64,000 bases of DNA from a virus: positions 117,623-181,622 of the IMG/VR virus record IMGVR_UViG_3300024260_000002; one strand, written 5' to 3'. The position numbers were made by a program, and so were the translations under genes. Of this stretch, positions 27,076 to 36,200 are shown one piece after another; within the stretch, counting starts at the first letter, position 1, and every line of letters starts with the position of its first letter. A model generated the notes under the pieces. It saw only the letters and a list, made by a program, of their open reading frames with translations. It had not been told where the DNA came from and did no database searches.

Positions 27076-27456
27076 TTATTTTTCTCCGTCTTTACCAGCT
27101 TCAGAACTTGTGTTCCAACCAGCATCAACTTTTTCAAAGAATTTCTTCTTATCTTCATCAGGCATTGCCTCTACAGAATCGTATTTACACTTCGCAAGCT
27201 CAGCTTTAAAATATTTATCATACGCTGCACCTTTAGCAGATTCCTCTAATAAAGTATTTGTCCAAGCTTCTTCTAATACATTCTGAACGTTGGTAATAGT
27301 ACCTTCTTCAACAAGTATCTTACGAATAGTTGATAATGATTCATTGATTAAAATTTTACCTTTAAGTAAATCAATTTCTGATACACTTTCACCTTCTTCT
27401 AGAAGTCCCAATGTGTATTTGTTTTTTACATTTTCTAATATTAAATCTAATTTCAT
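27076..27456 (-). CDS. Leader-bearing paralogue, MKLDLILEN family member 2
   Basis: A 126-residue protein. MKLDLILENVKNKYTLGLLEE, followed by GKILINESLSTIRKILVEEG, aligns with the proteins at 23757 and 30319. Several L-x-E sites lie in the first 25 residues. The C-terminal half is charged and helical (YDKYFKAELAKCKYD) and lacks the membrane segment. It is probably a processed head protein. Confidence 0.55.
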   Translation of the reverse strand: MKLDLILENVKNKYTLGLLEEGESVSEIDLLKGKILINESLSTIRKILVEEGTITNVQNVLEEAWTNTLLEESAKGAAYDKYFKAELAKCKYDSVEAMPDEDKKKFFEKVDAGWNTSSEAGKDGEK

Positions 27457-27470
27457 AAGATTTCCTTTAT

Positions 27471-27845
27471 TTAATTTAAAGCACCTGCTGCTAATACACC
27501 AGTACCTAATGCAGCAGCTCCGCCTAATATATCAGCAGATCTATTTTTATTGTTTAATAAATCAGTTGTAGCTCTATCAGCTACTTTATCAATTTGTGGT
27601 GAATATTTATTTGCTAAATATGCACCACCTATTGCACCTGCAACTGGTCCAGCAATTAACGCTGCACTAGGAGCGGCAACACCTGCACCAACTAATCCAG
27701 CTACGCCACCTAATCCTAATTTAGTACCAGCAAGAGTACCAACCGTAGTATTAAATCCTTTATTAAAAGGAGTGTTCATTTCTTTTGGAGTAGCATATTG
27801 AAAATTTTCAAGTATAAGACGCTTATCTAATTGTACTTTCATCAT
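27471..27845 (-). CDS. Leader-bearing glycine-zipper protein
   Basis: A 124-residue protein. (M)MKVQLDKRLILENF is the leader. Residues ~30-80 are Gly/Ala-rich (GTLAGTKLGLGGVAGLVGAG, AALIAGPVAGAIGGAYLA), and a second zipper ends the protein (ILGGAAALGTGVLAAGALN). This makes two probable membrane-spanning hairpins. Two consecutive ATGs precede KVQL; either could be used with the AGGAAAC site. Confidence 0.55.
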   Translation of the reverse strand: MMKVQLDKRLILENFQYATPKEMNTPFNKGFNTTVGTLAGTKLGLGGVAGLVGAGVAAPSAALIAGPVAGAIGGAYLANKYSPQIDKVADRATTDLLNNKNRSADILGGAAALGTGVLAAGALN

Positions 27846-27850
27846 GTTTC

Positions 27851-28381
27851 CTATTTAATTATATTTTTAAAATTTTGAAAAACTCTAGAGGGAGAACTAT
27901 CTATTTTCATCGGTTGAGAATTATTACTAAAATATGGTAGATCTTTAGCACTACCTGGTTGATATTTTGTACCAAATAATAAAGTACTTGGATTTAAGTT
28001 TTCATTACTTGCATCATATATCTTTTGTGCTTCATGTTGAGGTAATTTACTAACATACTCTTTTGCATCTTTTAAAGCATTTGCTTCATGATTCTTAAAA
28101 GGAGTTAATGCATTAACGACTTCTTTAGGGTGATTATCTGAATGGTTTTGTGGAAACATATACTGATGTAGTCTACGAGGCTCATGACTTGAAATATGTG
28201 TTCCACGACTATCCATATCCAATAGTTGTGCTCCTATATTTTTATTATCAAATGTTTTTTGAGCATTTGAAATAACATCATTTTCAGCAGCAGTTCTAGC
28301 AGCAGAGTACTCAAATCCATCTAAACCATCAAGTCCTTCAAATTCTTCAAGTATCTTATGTTTATCTAATTGTACTTTCAT
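27851..28381 (-). CDS. Leader-bearing protein
   Basis: A 176-residue protein. The leader is MKVQLDKHKILEEFEG. The body is charged and His-rich (HISSHEPRRLHQYMFPQNHS, NHEANALKDAKEY) without membrane segments, unlike its neighbours. The gene overlaps the upstream stop (TAATG). It is probably a soluble packaged protein; no catalytic signature is clear. Confidence 0.52.
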   Translation of the reverse strand: MKVQLDKHKILEEFEGLDGLDGFEYSAARTAAENDVISNAQKTFDNKNIGAQLLDMDSRGTHISSHEPRRLHQYMFPQNHSDNHPKEVVNALTPFKNHEANALKDAKEYVSKLPQHEAQKIYDASNENLNPSTLLFGTKYQPGSAKDLPYFSNNSQPMKIDSSPSRVFQNFKNIIK

Positions 28382-28593
28382 TATGCTGCACCTGGATCTA
28401 AAGTTTTAACTAATTCACCACTAAGTTTATTTATACCATAAGCTGCGCCACCTAGAATTCCAACAGGAATTGCTACGTTTGCTACTTTACTTGTAGTACT
28501 TTGAGGAATACCAGCTGCTCTTTGAGCTTGTACTTGTTGCATGTGATGATAATTCGCTTCTAGAATTAAAGCTTTGTCTAATTTTACTTTCAT
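28381..28593 (-). CDS. Leader-bearing small membrane-type protein
   Basis: A 70-residue protein. The leader MKVKLDKALILEAN is followed by a Gln-rich turn and a hydrophobic segment VANVAIPVGILGGAAYGI. TAATG overlap links it to the next gene. Probably a processed and ejected membrane-active peptide (inference). Confidence 0.52.
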   Translation of the reverse strand: MKVKLDKALILEANYHHMQQVQAQRAAGIPQSTTSKVANVAIPVGILGGAAYGINKLSGELVKTLDPGAA

Positions 28594-28608
28594 AATATTT
28601 CCTTTTGT

Positions 28609-29253
28609 TTATATTTTTTTATATTTTTTTACTATATTTTTTAACTTGATAGCATTATTTCGTTTTGTTATAATTCTTTTAGGAACTATTTGAGGAGATG
28701 TTAATGGTGTTTTTCTTTTTATATCACCAGGTTGTACTAAAGGTTTTGATCTATTATCCATTGCTGTTTGAGTAGGCTTATTTAAATCTCTTGGCTCCCT
28801 TATAGGCTCTTTTTTATAAAAAGCATTATTCTTTTTTTGAGGACCATGTTGCATACCAGTATCTACACCGACAGGAGGAGGATTTTCTTTTCTCTTCTCA
28901 TCAGCTACCCATTGCTTAGTTTTAGCAACACCTTTATTTAAAGCACTTATAGTATTTGTAGCACCTTTTGAAACAGCAGCTTTATTATTTAAAGCTAATG
29001 CTCCTGCACCTAAAGCTGTCCCAGCCATTAAACCTTTAGTTGCAACATTTTCCCAATCTGTCCCAGGAGCTTCTGTAACATGATTTACTGTATGAATATT
29101 TGTAACGGGTCTATTTATAGGAGTGTCATCTGATAATGCGTCTGTAGCTAAACCACCGGCCACTAAACCACCAATACCAGCTAAATATTTTCCAGAATGT
29201 TTCTTTAAATGTTCTGAAAAATTTTCAAGTATAACATCTTTATGTAATTTCAT
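28609..29253 (-). CDS. Leader-bearing protein with two membrane segments and basic tail
   Basis: A 214-residue protein. MKLHKDVILENF is the leader (I-L-E). Hydrophobic segments are KYLAGIGGLVAGGLATDAL (~27-45) and GLMAGTALGAGALAL (~75-90). The C-terminal ~100 residues are Lys/Arg/Pro-rich (GDIKRKTPLTSPQIVPKRII) and could bind DNA. It is a close paralogue of the disrupted gene at 29581-30227, sharing GVDTGM-x-HGPQK. Confidence 0.55.
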   Translation of the reverse strand: MKLHKDVILENFSEHLKKHSGKYLAGIGGLVAGGLATDALSDDTPINRPVTNIHTVNHVTEAPGTDWENVATKGLMAGTALGAGALALNNKAAVSKGATNTISALNKGVAKTKQWVADEKRKENPPPVGVDTGMQHGPQKKNNAFYKKEPIREPRDLNKPTQTAMDNRSKPLVQPGDIKRKTPLTSPQIVPKRIITKRNNAIKLKNIVKKYKKI

Positions 29254-29274
29254 TTTATATCCTTTTTCTTATCA

Positions 29275-29282
29275 ATTTGTTA
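29275..29282 (-). promoter_or_regulatory. Late-type promoter motif TAACAAAT
   Basis: The minus strand reads ATTAACAAATTGATAAG, 21 bases before ATG 29253. A terminator hairpin lies just upstream. Confidence 0.42.
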
Positions 29283-29300
29283 ATTGTTTATTTTAATGGA

Positions 29301-29334
29301 CAAGAAAATACTACAAGCCTGAGCTTGTAGTATT
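29301..29334 (-). terminator. Rho-independent terminator
   Basis: The minus strand has an 11-base-pair stem ATACTACAAGC-TCAG-GCTTGTAGTAT followed by TTTCTTGTCC. Confidence 0.75.
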
Positions 29335-29346
29335 TAGGATAAATTG

Positions 29347-29534
29347 TTACTGATTTACAAGACCATCAACATATCTACCAGCGTCTTGAACGCCTTGTTT
29401 AATTGTTTGTCAGCATCTTCATACGCATTAATAATATCATCCGAGTAGTGACCGGCGAGCGCTCCAATACCTGCAACTGTAAGTATTTTACTATAATTTT
29501 CCAGTATTAATTTCTTATCTGTTTGAACTATCAT
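29347..29534 (-). pseudogene. Frameshifted leader-bearing minigene
   Basis: ATG 29534 opens MIVQTDKKLILENY (canonical leader) and a short GIGALAGH segment, giving 59 residues to a stop at 29355. Shifting frame near 29410 instead yields KQGVQDAGRYVDGLVNQ-stop (29347). This matches the C-terminus KQGVQGAENYLNSLTQQ of the 30319-30951 protein. No ribosome-binding site precedes the start. I read it as a shortened, decayed family member, although a functional 59-residue peptide cannot be excluded. Confidence 0.5.
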
Positions 29535-29580
29535 ATCATTTACATTTTTTTGTAATTAGCATTATTAGATACTACACTTT

Positions 29581-30227
29581 TTAATTTATTAATATTTTTC
29601 GCTTATTTATAACTCGTTGAGGAACAATCGCTGGGCCAGTTAAAGGTTTTTTGCGCTTTATATCACCTGGTTGACTAAGAGAATTTAATGAAACATCTTT
29701 AGCCACTGAGGTTGGTTCATTTAAATTTCTATGTAAAGGTTTAACCTTTTTGTAAAAAGTGTTATTTCGTTTTTGAGGCCCATGAGTCATTCCTGTATCA
29801 ACTCCAATCGGAGTAGGGTTTTCTTTACGTTTTTCTGAAGCAACCCATTTTTTAGTTGAATCAACTCCTCTATTTATTGCAGATACTGCAGTATTTATAC
29901 CACCTTGAGTTGCTTGACCCATAGAAGTATTTATTTTATCTGCAGCATTGATAGTATTGGTTGCAACCTTTGCAGCACCAGATGACACATCTTTAATACC
30001 ATTAACATTTTTAGATATCAATCCAGCTACACCAAGACCGGCTCCAGTCAATAAACTTTTGTTTGCAATATCATTCCAATCTGTATTACTAGGAGATTCT
30101 TTAATATTATTAGTTATATGTTGAGTAGGTTCTTCTTCGCCATCAAAAGCATTAGTCAATCCAACACCAGCTAAAATACCCGCACCAGCTAAATATTTTC
30201 CAGAATTAAATTTTTATTAATTATCAT
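29581..30227 (-). pseudogene. Leader-bearing paralogue disrupted by frameshift
   Basis: ATG 30227 with AAAGGAAATTATA upstream encodes MIINKNLILENI and then a stop (30189). In the frame shifted by one, the sequence continues as NSGKYLAGAGILAGVGL and a 192-codon frame that parallels the intact paralogue at 28609-29253 (SGKYLAGIGGLVAGG, GVDTGM-x-HGPQK, QPGDIKRK). The word ATTCTGGAAAA encodes both I-L-E-N and the N-S-G-K region, so a deletion between two copies would explain the lost ~12 codons. The downstream frame has only a TTG start at 30159 without a ribosome-binding site. Confidence 0.65.
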
Positions 30228-30281
30228 TATAATTTCCTTTATTAAATATTTGTTAATAAAGGAAATTATAATGATAATTAA
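30217..30281. repeat. Perfect 29-base-pair palindrome over a start region
   Basis: Arms 30217-30245 and 30253-30281 are exact reverse complements with a 7-base loop. The left arm is the ribosome-binding site and first codons of the disrupted gene; the right arm is an inverted copy of it. It replaces the usual terminator tail, suggesting a template-switch duplication. Confidence 0.85.
30248..30255 (-). promoter_or_regulatory. Late-type motif TAACAAAT in palindrome loop
   Basis: The motif lies in the loop of the 29-base palindrome, 20 bases upstream of the disrupted gene's ATG. Confidence 0.35.
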
Positions 30282-30285
30282 TATA

Positions 30286-30313
30286 GGCATTGCAGATATA
30301 TATCTGCAATGCC
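30286..30313 (-). terminator. Hairpin after 30319 gene
   Basis: A perfect 14-base inverted repeat (GGCATTGCAGATAT / ATATCTGCAATGCC). The T-rich flank is on the plus side (TTTCTTT). On the minus strand the expected TTTCTTG tail is missing, having been replaced by the palindrome. Confidence 0.5.
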
Positions 30314-30318
30314 TTTCT

Positions 30319-30951
30319 TTATTGTTGTGTTAAACTATTTAAATAGTTTTCTGCGCCTTGAACACCTTGCTTAAGATTACCACTTATAGTGTCACCAACA
30401 TGACCAAGTTTATCACTTAGCTCACTAGCACCTGATTTAAATTTATTAGTATAGTCAGCTACTTTATCAATACTAGCATCTTGCATAGTTGTTGTATTAT
30501 TAGCAACACCAGTAGCATTATTAGCAACACCAGTAGCATTATTAGCAACACCAGCAGCATTATTAGCAACACCAGTAGTGTTATTAGCAACACCAGCAGC
30601 GTTAGCTACAATTCCTTGGTGAGCATTAGCAACCGATGCCGCATTATCAGCAATACCAGAATTTGTATGATCTACAAATTGTTTACCAGCATCATAAGCC
30701 ATTTTACCACCAGCACCAACACCAGCTAAAGCACCAGCACCAACTAAACGTTGACCCCAACCTTCTTCTAGAAGATCACGAACACCTTGCATAACTCCTT
30801 CTTCAACAAGCATTTTACGAATTTGCATTGTTGATTCATTAATCATGATTTTACCTTTAAGTAAATCTTTTTCAGACATACCCTCGGCTTCTTCAAGAAG
30901 ACCTAAAGAATAACGATTACGAACATTTTCTAAGATTAAATCTAATTTCAT
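30319..30951 (-). CDS. Leader-bearing paralogue, MKLDLILEN family member 3, with 7-residue repeats
   Basis: A 210-residue protein. MKLDLILENVRNRYSLGLLEE and GKIMINESTMQIRKMLVEEG match the two shorter paralogues. A glycine-zipper (VGAGALAGVGAGGKMAYDAG, ~72-91) follows. Residues ~100-150 are tandem V-A-N-N-A/T-T/A-G repeats encoded by 21-base DNA units (30490-30600). The end KQGVQGAENYLNSLTQQ is shared with the decayed minigene at 29347. A processed, packaged membrane-interacting protein is inferred. Confidence 0.57.
   Translation of the reverse strand: MKLDLILENVRNRYSLGLLEEAEGMSEKDLLKGKIMINESTMQIRKMLVEEGVMQGVRDLLEEGWGQRLVGAGALAGVGAGGKMAYDAGKQFVDHTNSGIADNAASVANAHQGIVANAAGVANNTTGVANNAAGVANNATGVANNATGVANNTTTMQDASIDKVADYTNKFKSGASELSDKLGHVGDTISGNLKQGVQGAENYLNSLTQQ
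30490..30600. repeat. 21-base tandem repeats encoding VANNxTG
   Basis: About five imperfect copies of ttattagcaacaccagtagc lie in the coding sequence. The unit length is a multiple of three. Confidence 0.8.
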
Positions 30952-30961
30952 CCGAATCTCC

Positions 30962-31504
30962 TTATTTCAAGTTCGCAAGGATTCTTGCAACAACTGTACT
31001 TGATTCTTCAAGTAATGCAGCTTCTTCAGCAACAACTTCAGACTCTTCGATTACTGGAGCTACTTCAGCTTCTTCAGCAACAACTTCAGACTCTTCGATT
31101 ACTGGAGCTACTTCAGCTACTTCAGCAGGAACTTCTGATTCTTGCATTGGAGCCACTGCAGGAACTATTTCTTCTTCTGGCATTTCTTCATAACCTTCTT
31201 CCTCTTCAGGTTCACCATCTACAGGAATAAGTTGACCATCTTGGAATACATATTTGTTCCCAACAGCATCAAATAATTCAATTGGTGGCAATTCTTCTTC
31301 AGCATCAGGAACGTTAAGTTCATCAGGAATAAAATCTTCAGCCGCCTCTGTAATTACATCAGCACATAGATTGTGATAAAACTCTGCTTCTTCTAGAGTA
31401 ACAGTACCATTTTTACTTAAGTGTCCAAGTACCATAGAATTACCCATGTTAGTTGAAGTTTCTTCTAATACACCCGCAAGTGTTTGAGCGAAATATTCGT
31501 TCAT
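30962..31504 (-). CDS. Acidic head-core-like protein with 16-residue repeat
   Basis: A 180-residue protein. The start MNEYFAQTLAGVLEE ends in V-L-E, so it may be processed like the others. The body is extremely acidic (PEEEEGYEEMPEEEIV). EVAPVIEESEVVAEEA is duplicated exactly, encoded by a 48-base direct repeat (31020-31115). Acidity and helicity recall T4 prohead core proteins. It is first in the operon with 30319-30951. Confidence 0.5.
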   Translation of the reverse strand: MNEYFAQTLAGVLEETSTNMGNSMVLGHLSKNGTVTLEEAEFYHNLCADVITEAAEDFIPDELNVPDAEEELPPIELFDAVGNKYVFQDGQLIPVDGEPEEEEGYEEMPEEEIVPAVAPMQESEVPAEVAEVAPVIEESEVVAEEAEVAPVIEESEVVAEEAALLEESSTVVARILANLK

Positions 31505-31590
31505 TATATTTTCCTTTTGGCTTTCGCCTATTTAAGTTTTTTATTATTTGAGCTTTTTTTGATTTAAGATTTAAGAATTTATATCTAATC

Positions 31591-31598
31591 ATTTGTTA
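31591..31598 (-). promoter_or_regulatory. Late-type promoter motif TAACAAAT
   Basis: The minus strand reads ATAACAAATGATTAGATATAAA, 86 bases before ATG 31504. It probably drives the acidic protein operon. Confidence 0.45.
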
Positions 31599-31622
31599 TC
31601 TAAGTTAAAATTTTGCCAAGAA

Positions 31623-32684
31623 TTAATTAAATAATTGTAATTGACAGTTTGATAATTGACTAAATCTAAATGTAGTTAAACTGATATCTAAATCAAATAC
31701 ATAGTAAGGTACTAGTGTTCCATCAATATCTTTATCAATTACCATTTCAGGTGTTACTAAAGGAATTTCAATAAACTCTACTCTAGCATCGTTTATAGTT
31801 GAATCATCTACCATAAAAATAGATACAGGTAATCCAAGTATTTGATAATCAGATACAGGAACTTGTAATTGATTCAAATCTATATCGAAATCACCTTCTT
31901 CTAATATATAACTTCTTTTAAGTTTATTCTGTCTATCACTAAAAATATCATTATTCATATCAATTAAAATAGGTAAATCTTTACTACCATCAACTATATT
32001 ACCAACAATTTGTATACCATTTACAATTCGATTATCAATAGTAACATTTCCTATAACATTAGGAACCTTTAATCGCACTTCGATATTAACATTGATTGAA
32101 TTCTCACCATCAACATTCTTATTTTTTTGAATTGAATTTACTCTAAATATAGGAGAGATTTCATATAATGCATATCCTTCTATTTTCTGATTAGTTGTTC
32201 TATAATACAAACCTTCTGTATCATCAACTGTATCCCAATCTTTAATAAAATCATCTACATGTATATAAGCATTGTACTTATAACTATAGAACATCATATT
32301 CTTAGGAAACGCACTTATAAGTTGGTTATGGTAATTTAATATATCACTAACACCAGATAAGTTAATTTTTATATCCATTTGAATAGTGACCCATTTAAAG
32401 TCAATTATTACAGAATCTTGTTTAGTATGGTTACTCGCAACTGCCATAGTAGTATCAGCGTTATGCTGAACCGCAATATAACGAAAGAAATCTCTATTAT
32501 CATCAGTTGTTATATCAGTAAGGTTTACCATACACATAGGATATTTTTTAACATGATCTTCATATAATTTATAATTTAGATAAGCTTTATCTGCATATGA
32601 AAACTGATAATGTTGTATGTTTGGAAAGGTACTACTTATAAACTTTTTAAAAGATTTTAAGTAGTCCAGGTAATATGAATACAT
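31623..32684 (-). CDS. Tail/neck structural protein
   Basis: A 353-residue, strand-rich protein without recognised motifs. The N-terminal region (FPNIQHYQFSYADKAYLNYK) is Tyr-rich. The centre contains repeated I-x-V-N-I-E-V-R-L-K-V-type strands. It forms a pair with the 138-residue gene immediately upstream (1-base gap). Position between head-internal genes and RNA polymerase suggests a virion component, but no counterpart is recognised. Confidence 0.42.
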   Translation of the reverse strand: MYSYYLDYLKSFKKFISSTFPNIQHYQFSYADKAYLNYKLYEDHVKKYPMCMVNLTDITTDDNRDFFRYIAVQHNADTTMAVASNHTKQDSVIIDFKWVTIQMDIKINLSGVSDILNYHNQLISAFPKNMMFYSYKYNAYIHVDDFIKDWDTVDDTEGLYYRTTNQKIEGYALYEISPIFRVNSIQKNKNVDGENSINVNIEVRLKVPNVIGNVTIDNRIVNGIQIVGNIVDGSKDLPILIDMNNDIFSDRQNKLKRSYILEEGDFDIDLNQLQVPVSDYQILGLPVSIFMVDDSTINDARVEFIEIPLVTPEMVIDKDIDGTLVPYYVFDLDISLTTFRFSQLSNCQLQLFN

Positions 32685-32685
32685 T

Positions 32686-33102
32686 TTATTCTCCTAAAAA
32701 GATATTTAAATCTATGTCATCTGTACTCGCATAAAATAGTGAATGATTTATATCACCCTTATAATCACGATGTAAAATTAAAATAGTAGTTGCTTCAAAG
32801 ATAATTCTAGTTATGTTTAACTTATTAAAATCATCACCTACTTCCCATGTTTGATATTTAGCTGCTTGAACTCTGTCTTTTATAATAATTTTATTATCTA
32901 CTATGTTAAAAAACTTATTATTGTTATTATATATCTTTTCTAAATCTCTAATAAAATTCATTTTTAAATTATAATTTTCATTCAGATATTTATAATTTGC
33001 ACTTAGTCTATAACGATTACAGTCATTAGACATTTTCAAGTACACATAAGGCACTGACCGATGCATTATCGGAACCTTGATACTTTGATACTCATTTTCC
33101 AT
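32686..33102 (-). CDS. Hypothetical virion-operon protein
   Basis: A 138-residue, Asn/Tyr-rich protein with predicted strands (VPYVYLKMSNDCNRYRLSAN). No family is recognised. It lies downstream of the palindromic promoter-like module 33119-33270 and is coupled to the 353-residue gene. Confidence 0.42.
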   Translation of the reverse strand: MENEYQSIKVPIMHRSVPYVYLKMSNDCNRYRLSANYKYLNENYNLKMNFIRDLEKIYNNNNKFFNIVDNKIIIKDRVQAAKYQTWEVGDDFNKLNITRIIFEATTILILHRDYKGDINHSLFYASTDDIDLNIFLGE

Positions 33103-33118
33103 TTTATATTCCTACTTA

Positions 33119-33270
33119 ATGATCTTTAAAGATCGTTTTATTTTTAGATATTTTCTATCTTTAAAGATAGAAAATTCGCGATCTAAAAGGATCAGAAAAG
33201 TTACCATAGAAATATTTTATTTTATTTCTATGGTAACTTTTTTTCTGACCCCAAAAGATAGAAAACAAAT
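33119..33270. repeat. Palindromic regulatory module with TTACCATAGAAAT pair
   Basis: AAAAGTTACCATAGAAATA (33196-33214) faces its reverse complement (33223-33241), giving a 19-base-pair stem with an 8-base loop. Blocks GATCTTTAAAGATCG and TTTCTATCTTTAAAGATAGAAA lie on the left. It separates the RNA polymerase gene from the next operon, so it may both terminate and initiate. Confidence 0.6.
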
Positions 33271-33278
33271 CTCTTAAA

Positions 33279-36200
33279 TTAGAGATTTGCTTCGAGACCT
33301 GCACCTTGAAAGAATATTTTAATCATATTTAAAGATGTTAAATCTTCAGATTCGATATCAATATCAAACGATTCAGGTATTTCATTGTTTCTAACAATTT
33401 CATTAATCATTTTCTTTTTAGCTTTACTAGCATCCGACTTCATAGCATGCATTTCTTTTATAAGACCATAAGGTCTTTTTGAAAGTAATGAATTCATATC
33501 GTATAGACCAATCTTAATAGCACCGGTACCTTCTTTAGTACCACTTCGACCTTGACCAGTTATCCAGTTCTTAGAAGTATTTAAAGAACCACGAGTTGAT
33601 GACATTGCTTGAGGAAAATGTTCTAGCATATTGATTGGTAAGATACCAACAGGAACTGCTCTAGTTGTAACAATACCATTATTTTCAAGAATCTTAACTT
33701 TCTCATTCAAAGGGACACCAAGTACATCAGCAGCTTTTTGGATATTAGAAATAGTTAACTTATTTTTAAATGGTGGTACAATAGCAGGGAATGCTGGATT
33801 ATTTAAAGGATGACTATTATTGATAATTTTAGAGATTTCTTTTGTTGATTTTTTAAAGAACTCATTAAGTTGTTCAATTATAATATGATCTTTTGTTTCA
33901 TCCAAATGACCAAACACTTCCATAACTAGTTTTTTAATAGCTAAAATTTTACCTTGTTTATTAAGTTCTAAACAAGCTTCATTAAGATAATAAATAACTT
34001 TACCTAAGTACATGGCTAGAAGTATACTAGGATTCTTACGAGAAATAATACTCAGAGGAGTACCAATAAATTCAATCTTAAGTCCAGTTTCCTCTGCAAT
34101 AGGTTCCATATCTTTACCCATAACATATTGAACAGTACCTTTACCACCTGAACTAGTCAGTGTAAACTTTGAACCATTAATAACAGGATTAACCTTTTCA
34201 ATATAAACTTCAATAATAGCTCCATCAATTTCTTCTTGATTGAACTTATGACCACCAATAGTTAATGTTTCAGAATTTTCTAAATGTCCAATACAATCAA
34301 TATAATCATCATTATTGTCGGTATCAGCTTTACATGCGGCAGCTTTTTTAGAAATAGTATCAGTTGTTTGTGAATGTAATGCTAAAATTGGTTTAGGTAA
34401 TTTTTTAGTATTTAATTTAACAACGATTTCTTTTATTGTTCCACCAGGACTAAGATAAGTCTTAGTTAAACCGTCTTGAACTAATCCAACCATTGTAGAT
34501 TCTTCATCGTCCTCAAGGTCATCATCAATAAATTCTTCTGATGTATTATACTTTATTAAAACATCACCTGCTTTCGTAATATTACCTTGTTTTAAATTTA
34601 ATTCTGATAATTTAGCACCAGTTGTAAATTTAATATTAATCTTTTGAAGAACTTTATTAGAAAATTTATCAGTCAGTGTATCACTAACAACCCAACCATC
34701 TTCATAATTCATTCCAAGATATCCCATCTCTGCAACAACAAGGTTTTTACCAATAGCTAACTTACCTGTTTTAAGTGAATCTGTTGTAGCTAAGATTTGA
34801 CCTTCTTTAACTTTCTCACCAGCGCTTACTAAAGAACTATATTTTGTAGCAATATAAATACCACGCTTTGTACGCGATTTAACAGGTGTTATAGCGATAG
34901 TTTCTACTGACTTATCATTGTATTGCACTTTGATAGTTTCACTTGTAATCGCTTTAATAACGCCTTCTTTCTTAGCTTTCTTAGAAAATCTATCTGAAAC
35001 TAAATGAGGAACATAACTTTCAAAACCTGTTTGAACTAAAGGAACATCCGGCTTCTCAAGTTGAATAAACTGAGCAGTTTGTTGATTACCCATTACACGA
35101 CGAGTTGTATCATCATATTCAAAGAAAGGACTTAATGATTCAATAGGACTAAGGTTCTCAAATGCATTACTATCATTAGTAAATTCTCTACGAGAAATTG
35201 ATCCAAATCTATCATCAATACGTGCACCATTGGTGAGTGTTTGATTTATACCAATACCACCATACTCATTAGTTGCAGTAGGAGCAATTGTACCAAAATA
35301 ACTAGGATTTGTATCTCTACGATTAAGAGTAACATCTTGTTTACGAACGTTACCAATACCTACTTTAGTTACTTTTAAACTTAACATCATTTCCTCAACA
35401 GGATTCAACGTTTTAGTGTACTGAAGTATACCAGCATCTAAAAGATTCTTAATAATATAATCATTTTGCATATATATTTTTTCATTACTTAATTGCTTAC
35501 GAGCTTTAAATTTAGAAAGTGCTTGATGCATTTGATTATAAGCTACACTTGTAATAGTCTCAGACATTCTTAAACGATAATTATCTAAATCATATTGACT
35601 CTTAGAAGTTCTTTGTCCTAGTAGTTCAACCATTTCATTAGTGAATACACCTGGTAGATCTGTACTTTGACCAGCATCTTCAAGAATCTTTTTTGTACTT
35701 CCATCAATAAATTTATATTCAACATCATATAAATTCTTTGCAGATGTAGCACCTTGTTTATTAACAATAACTTTCATCATTGCATTGCTAAGACCTTCAA
35801 GTGTAGGAGAAAATATTTCATTGTTTAATTTATAAGTGTTAAGACCATTTGCATAGTTCCATTGGTGCTGATTCTTAGGATATAAACACAAATATTGTCT
35901 TGCACCATCTTCTGTTGTAAAGTTCATTACAATACCAGCGTCATTGTCTTTTTTATCTTTAAATTGAAATTCTAATTTCATAATACCAAATGCAGATTTC
36001 ATAGTACTTCTATTAATTAAAAGAAATACTGCTAAAGGAACATTCTTTCCAAGGATTCTCATTTCATAGAAAGGCTTTGAACTTTTACTCTTTTTAATAA
36101 TATCTTCACCCGATACTAAATTATTAATTTTATTATATATATTGAAAATAAATTCATTTAAATGAGCTTTGTTGATATGATTAACATCACCATCTTCAGT

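Noticed and set aside
29581-30159. Independent gene starting at TTG 30159
   Set aside because: No ribosome-binding site; the alignment with the 28609 paralogue shows that it is the body of a frameshifted gene.
30481-30729. Plus-strand frame with Ser/Asn/Ile repeats
   Set aside because: It is the complement of the V-A-N-N repeats in the 30319 gene and has no ribosome-binding site.
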